A DNA stretch of 24,255 nt from positions 1 to 24,255 of the forward strand of contig NZ_JBQKKT010000032.1 in the NCBI RefSeq assembly GCF_052116585.1, given 5' to 3'. Shown piece by piece: positions 21,136 to 24,255 of the stretch. The position numbers and the translations under genes were made by a program. A model generated the notes under the pieces. The model did no database searches, had not been told where the DNA came from, and saw only the letters and a list, made by a program, of their open reading frames with translations. Position 1 is the stretch's first letter. Each line of letters opens with the position of its first letter. Source of the DNA: Luteococcus sp052116585 (GTDB lineage: Bacteria; Actinomycetota; Actinomycetes; Propionibacteriales; Propionibacteriaceae).

Positions 21136-21159
21136 GTGGAGTTTCGCTTCAACGTCTGA
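21136..21159 (+). repeat. ychF 3'-end repeat, copy G (distal boundary)
   Basis: Encodes VEFRFNV plus TGA, the full peptide end of YchF, with TTT for Phe and GTC for Val. It is the last copy; core-like genes resume after it and a strong terminator follows. It probably contains the right junction of the array. Confidence 0.85.
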
Positions 21160-21172
21160 CCGCCTGCATCGC

Positions 21173-21211
21173 GTGTCGGTTTTCCACCCAGTTCCGGGGG
21201 GAAACCGACAC
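21173..21211. terminator. Strong hairpin beyond copy G, possible original ychF terminator
   Basis: A perfect 10-bp stem, GTGTCGGTTT (21173-21182) with AAACCGACAC (21202-21211), extended by further C-G pairs. It follows copy G by 13 bases, the place where a ychF terminator would be if the array were absent. No comparable hairpin follows ychF itself at 12135. Confidence 0.65.
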
Positions 21212-21282
21212 ACTTCACAGCACCGGCCGCTGATCGTGGCGGGCCCTCCGTGCACCGGGGGCCACCATGGAAGAATCCACGG

Positions 21283-22536
21283 GTGCAGCAGACCGAGTCC
21301 TGGCAGGCAGAAGCGCAGGTCCGTGCGTGGCAGCGACGGGCCGTCGTCGTGCTCTTCATCGCGCAGGCCATGGGAGGGCTGGCGGTCGGCGCCGGCTCCA
21401 GCATGAACTCGCTCGTGGCCTACGAGGTCACCAGGGATGAGTCGCTCAGCGGCATCGTGCGCATCGCCAATGCCATCGGTGCCGCCATCGTCGCAGGTCC
21501 GCTGGCGTGGCTCGCAGTTCAGCGTGGACGACGCGGGGCACTGGCCTCCGGCTGGCTGCTGGCCATGGTGGGTGGACTCATCACGATCGCGTCCCTCTCG
21601 CGGCACAACCTGCCCCTGCTGGTGGTTGGATCGCTGCTGTTCAGCGCTGGTGGGGCAGCCAACCTCCAGATGCGGTTCGCGGCCACCGATATGGAGGAGC
21701 CGACGCGTACGGGGCGCACGCTCTCGCTGATCGTGTGGGCGTCCACCATCGGCGCCGTGACCGCGCCGCTGCTGGCGACGCCCCTGGCCAGCCTTGCCCA
21801 GGGCCTCGGCTTGCCCGACCTGGCCGGTGTCTACCTGTTCACCACCGTCGGGTTGGTCGCCACCCTGGTCTTCCTGCTCTGCTTCCTGCGCCCCGACCCG
21901 ATGCGCGTCGCACAGACCCACGGCGAGTCACCGCGGGCAGGAAAGGCCAGGGCAGGTGGGGCCGAGGTCTGGCGACAGCTGTGGGCGATCCCGCTGGCCC
22001 GGCTGGCCGTCGTGGCGGCACCGCTGAACCAGGCGGTCATGGTGGCCGTGATGGTGCTCACCCCGGTCCACATGCACCAGAACGGCCATGGCCTGGGTGC
22101 CGTCAGCCTCACCCTGAGCCTCCACATCGCGGGCATGTTCGCCTTCTCGCCCGTGGTGGGCTGGCTCTCGGACCGACGGCTGGGCACCGTGGGCTGCATC
22201 CTCGTGGGGGTGGCGATCCATGTGGTGGCCCTGGCCTGCTGCGCGCTGGCTGGCCAGACCATGGCGGTGCTCAACCTGGGCCTCTTCCTGCTCGGGTTGG
22301 GCTGGAGCTTCGCGTCGGTCTCGTCCTCGGCGCTGCTGGTGGCCTCTGCTCCCGTCGAGATCCGGGCGAAGGGGCAGGGCACCCTGGATGCCCTGGTGAA
22401 CCTGGGCGCGGCGGTGGCTGCGGGCGTGGCGGGGCCGGTGATGATGGCCGCGCAATATCAGGGGCTGGCCTTGATCTCCGGGGCATGTCTCGTGCCCATC
22501 GTGTGGATGGCCGTGCGGGCGCTGCGCACCGCGTGA
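21283..22536 (+). CDS. Major facilitator superfamily transporter
   Basis: 417-aa polytopic membrane protein with about 12 hydrophobic segments and a central cytosolic loop (residues ~205-235, RVAQTHGESPRAGKARAGG). Seen are the MFS-like GPLAWLAVQRGRRGAL loop after the second segment and its counterpart VVGWLSDRRLGTVGC in the second half. The Ala/Gly-rich segments suit a drug or small-molecule exporter, but the substrate is unknown. The GTG at 21283 is chosen because an AAGAAT hexamer lies 6 nt upstream, like other leaderless starts here; an earlier in-frame GTG at 21250 would overlap that box. It appears to be the gene originally downstream of ychF. Confidence 0.88.
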   Translation: MQQTESWQAEAQVRAWQRRAVVVLFIAQAMGGLAVGAGSSMNSLVAYEVTRDESLSGIVRIANAIGAAIVAGPLAWLAVQRGRRGALASGWLLAMVGGLITIASLSRHNLPLLVVGSLLFSAGGAANLQMRFAATDMEEPTRTGRTLSLIVWASTIGAVTAPLLATPLASLAQGLGLPDLAGVYLFTTVGLVATLVFLLCFLRPDPMRVAQTHGESPRAGKARAGGAEVWRQLWAIPLARLAVVAAPLNQAVMVAVMVLTPVHMHQNGHGLGAVSLTLSLHIAGMFAFSPVVGWLSDRRLGTVGCILVGVAIHVVALACCALAGQTMAVLNLGLFLLGLGWSFASVSSSALLVASAPVEIRAKGQGTLDALVNLGAAVAAGVAGPVMMAAQYQGLALISGACLVPIVWMAVRALRTA

Positions 22537-22615
22537 AGGGGTGGTCGGACTTCAGGCTGGCGTCCGTGTCCGCGGGTCGCTGCCTGTGTCGGCTCGCGGC
22601 TTGAAAGGATGCAGC

Positions 22616-22789
22616 ATGAGCGATCTGTTTGATGAGCGCATGGGTGATTCCGCCCCGGTGCCGATCGAGGAGCTGACGGCCATGAGCTTCGAGACCGTCG
22701 AGGATGCGCGGCTGTGGGTTGCGGTGCAGGAGTACCGGATGGCCAAGGACATGTACGAGGCGCACCAGCAGTCACAGCAGCAGGATTGA
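22616..22789 (+). CDS. Small hypothetical protein
   Basis: 57-aa acidic protein (MSDLFDERMGDSAPVPIEEL, then a helical MSFETVEDARLWVAVQEYRMAKDMYEAH and a Gln-rich tail, shown in parts). The ATG has a good AAAGGA site 7 nt upstream. There is no signal or membrane segment, and I do not recognise the family. It follows the MFS gene by 79 bases. Confidence 0.7.
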   Translation: MSDLFDERMGDSAPVPIEELTAMSFETVEDARLWVAVQEYRMAKDMYEAHQQSQQQD

Positions 22790-22806
22790 TGCCCGTGCTG
22801 GGCCGA

Positions 22807-22838
22807 CTCGCCAGAGGGTGATGATCGCCCCTGGCGAG
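22807..22838. terminator. Bidirectional hairpin between convergent genes
   Basis: CTCGCCAG (22807-22814) pairs with CTGGCGAG (22831-22838). It lies between the convergent small-protein gene and dioxygenase-like gene and can serve both. Confidence 0.6.
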
Positions 22839-22859
22839 CCGGTCTGACGAGCCGGTCTG
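22835..22859. repeat. 12-bp direct repeat
   Basis: CGAGCCGGTCTG occurs at 22835-22846 and again at 22848-22859, separated by one base, beside the hairpin and just beyond the dioxygenase gene end. Its role is unknown; replication slippage is the simplest origin. Confidence 0.7.
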
Positions 22860-22863
22860 GCGA

Positions 22864-23958
22864 TCAGCCGTTCGTCGAGCCGGGGCCACCCGGGCCACCC
22901 GACGGGGGCTGGCCCACTCCGGGGGCGCCACCGGCACCTTCCGTCATGCCACCCACCGAGGCGGCCTCGGGTTCGGTGGTGGGGTCGATCGGCACGTCGA
23001 TGGTCACCGTGAAGCCCTTGTCCACGGAGCCCTGGATGGTGGGCAGCTGCTGCTCGTAGCCATCGGAGAAGACATTGTCCGTGGCCAGGGTGACCTGGCC
23101 AAGGTTCTGGGCCGAGCCGGCGTAGGCGTCCAGCGCATAGGCCGCGCTCGCCTGCTTCTCGGGGATCGCGATCTGGGAGGTGAGGATCGCGTTCGTCGCG
23201 TCCGTGATGTCCTTGATGCTGCTGAAGACCTCGAAGTGCACGTGCGGCCAGCGGCCGGTGTAGCAGCCGGGGATGATCGAGGTGAACGTGACGGTGCCGT
23301 CATCGCCGGTCACCTGGACACCACGCAGCCAGGTCTCGCCGGTGACGCCGTCGGAGTACATGGAGTACTGCCCCTGGGCATCGCAGTGCCAGGCGTAGAC
23401 GGCGGCGCCCACCATGGGGGCATTGCCATTGGACATGTCGAGGACGCGCATGGTCAGGGTCATGAGCACGCCCTCGACGGCCTTGTCCGAGCCGATGCTC
23501 GTGGTCAGGTCGGAGCGCTCGATGCCGGACTCCTCGAGGACATCCGGGCCATTGGAGCCGTCGCCCGGGTAGGGGCCGGCGGTCTCGGTCGGCATCTCGG
23601 TGGCAGCCTCGCTCGACGAGCTGGAGCTGGCCGAGGCCGACGACTGGGACGTGCTGCTGGGCGAGCTGGATGCCGCAGAGCTGGTGGAGGAGGCGCTGGA
23701 GCTGGCCTTCTCCGAGACGCCACAGGCGGCCAGTGTCAGGGCACTGACCCCAGCGCCGAGGAAGCCAAGGGTCCGGCGACGGCTCATGATCGTCCCGAGG
23801 TCGAAGCTGGCGCCCTGGTCCTCCACGTCCTCGGTGGGGCGGCGCAGGGGGCGGCCCTCGAATTCAGGCACCGGGGCATTCGGGTCCCGAGGGCTGGCCC
23901 CGCCCTCGGTGGCCGAGGGGAAGGGGCGCTGGGGGTTGGCGTGCGGCGAAGGGCTCAT
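22864..23958 (-). CDS. Exported intradiol ring-cleavage dioxygenase-like lipoprotein
   Basis: 364-aa protein. Residues 1-57 are a hydrophilic leader (EFEGRPLRRPTEDVEDQGAS, FDLGTIM). Then a Tat-like signal (SRRRTLGFLGAGVSALTLAAC) ends in a lipobox with Cys79, followed by a ~45-residue Ser-rich linker. The catalytic region starts at TETAGPYPGDGSNGPDVL. All four non-heme Fe(III) ligands of intradiol dioxygenases can be assigned: Tyr198 (DAQGQYSMY), Tyr233, His239 and His241 (PGCYTGRWPHVHFEVF). It probably cleaves a catechol-type ring outside the membrane; substrate unknown. The tail is Gly/Pro-rich. The ATG at 23958 has AGGAAGA 8-9 nt upstream. The leader before the Tat motif seems conserved in actinobacterial homologues as I recall them. 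Confidence 0.88.
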   Translation of the reverse strand: MSPSPHANPQRPFPSATEGGASPRDPNAPVPEFEGRPLRRPTEDVEDQGASFDLGTIMSRRRTLGFLGAGVSALTLAACGVSEKASSSASSTSSAASSSPSSTSQSSASASSSSSSEAATEMPTETAGPYPGDGSNGPDVLEESGIERSDLTTSIGSDKAVEGVLMTLTMRVLDMSNGNAPMVGAAVYAWHCDAQGQYSMYSDGVTGETWLRGVQVTGDDGTVTFTSIIPGCYTGRWPHVHFEVFSSIKDITDATNAILTSQIAIPEKQASAAYALDAYAGSAQNLGQVTLATDNVFSDGYEQQLPTIQGSVDKGFTVTIDVPIDPTTEPEAASVGGMTEGAGGAPGVGQPPSGGPGGPGSTNG

Positions 23959-24174
23959 CTGGGTCTCTTCCTGTGGATGTGGTCCGAGGGGAGTGTGGTT
24001 CGGGCCTGGTGGGTTCCGGACCGTCCCCTGGACGCTATTCACCCCGTCTGTGTGATTCGTTTGAACCACCTGTGAGCACGGGAAGTCCGCGGCCCGTTGG
24101 TCGAGGCTGGGGCCGGGCGTAGGTTGTTCGCAAGCGCGGGGCAGGTGCCCGGGGGGGTGTCCCTATGTTGCTCG

Positions 24175-24255
24175 TCAAGCGGCGAGGGGTATGGGTGAGG
24201 GTTCTGGCGTCGGGGCGGGTGCTCGGTAGGGCTCCCGGTTCTTGAGCATGGCGAA
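24175..24255 (-). CDS. Possible 3' end of a gene running off the window
   Basis: The minus strand is open from the window edge to a TGA at 24175-24177 and reads FAMLKNREPYRAP followed by a Pro-rich tail. The start of this stretch resembles C-termini of some transposases as I remember them, but 26 residues are too few to assign a family. Bases 24070-24174 show nothing else I can support. Confidence 0.25.
   Translation of the reverse strand, partial: FAMLKNREPYRAPAPTPEPSPIPLAA

Larger units (their letters stand above)
12136..21159. mobile_element. Cassette-like accessory array inserted at the ychF 3' end
   Basis: Nine kilobases in which unrelated one- to four-gene units are each closed by a copy of the ychF 3' end (B, C/D, E, F, G). 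The contents are typical accessory cargo: toxin-antitoxin, OLD nuclease, drug-deaminase-like enzyme, regulator-plus-hydrolase operon, orphan. Base composition varies from unit to unit and is visibly more AT-rich around 13550-14230. No recombinase, transposase or tRNA lies inside, so mobility would need an enzyme supplied from elsewhere. Repeats and cargo are seen directly; the mobility mechanism is inference. The alternative is successive insertions of larger islands that later lost their integrases. Confidence 0.7.

Noticed and set aside
12112..21159. Repeat copies as a CRISPR array
   Set aside because: Only a few copies, 0.5-3 kb apart with genes between them, coding-constrained and not palindromic; no spacers of uniform size.
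20527..21921. Upstream extension of the alpha/beta hydrolase frame to 796 codons
   Set aside because: It would run antisense through merR, the promoter and the start of the MFS gene. The ATG at 20526 has a good ribosome site and the family N-terminus.

Overview
The window looks like the chromosome of a high-GC actinobacterium. Core genes are GC-rich and G/C-ending, several starts are GTG, and at least six starts sit about 6 nt behind a TANNNT-like -10 box with no Shine-Dalgarno (leaderless style). The gene content (IspH, GPP34-family protein, short IlvA, RmuC, M18 aminopeptidase, LCP protein, VWA solute-binding lipoprotein-like protein, YchF, Tat/lipoprotein intradiol dioxygenase) would fit Propionibacteriales or a relative. 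That placement is inference.

Left core block (1-12135). A lipoprotein gene (-) and ispH (+) are divergent. A GPP34-family gene (+) converges on ilvA (-), which lies just downstream of rmuC (-). rmuC is divergent from apeB (+). A Vat/CatB-like acetyltransferase (+) converges on an LCP wall-ligase gene (-), which follows a membrane-anchored VWA protein gene (-). ychF (+) is divergent from the VWA gene and has a perfect 16-bp palindrome in front of its promoter.

Accessory block (12136-21159). The last codons of ychF (VEFRFNV-stop) recur after each of several unrelated cargo units: clear copies at 12653, 16543, 18322 and 21136, and degraded ones near 13513 and 13680. The cargoes are: (1) a 144-aa orphan; (2) a blasticidin-S-deaminase-like domain fused to an ASCH domain; (3) an OLD-family ATPase/TOPRIM nuclease plus a cupin remnant; (4) a higBA toxin-antitoxin pair, translationally coupled to a beta-lactamase-fold serine hydrolase broken by one amber codon; (5) a MerR regulator divergent from an alpha/beta hydrolase, acetyltransferase and cyclophilin-like lipoprotein operon. 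No integrase or transposase lies in the block. A strong hairpin that could be ychF's own terminator sits beyond the last copy, 9 kb from ychF. The simplest reading is stepwise, site-specific insertion of small cassettes at the ychF 3' end by a recombinase acting in trans. This is the most interesting feature of the window.

Right core block (21160-24255). An MFS permease (+), a 57-aa small protein (+) and a convergent Tat/lipoprotein intradiol-dioxygenase-like protein (-). The last 81 bases may be the 3' end of a further minus-strand gene running off the window.
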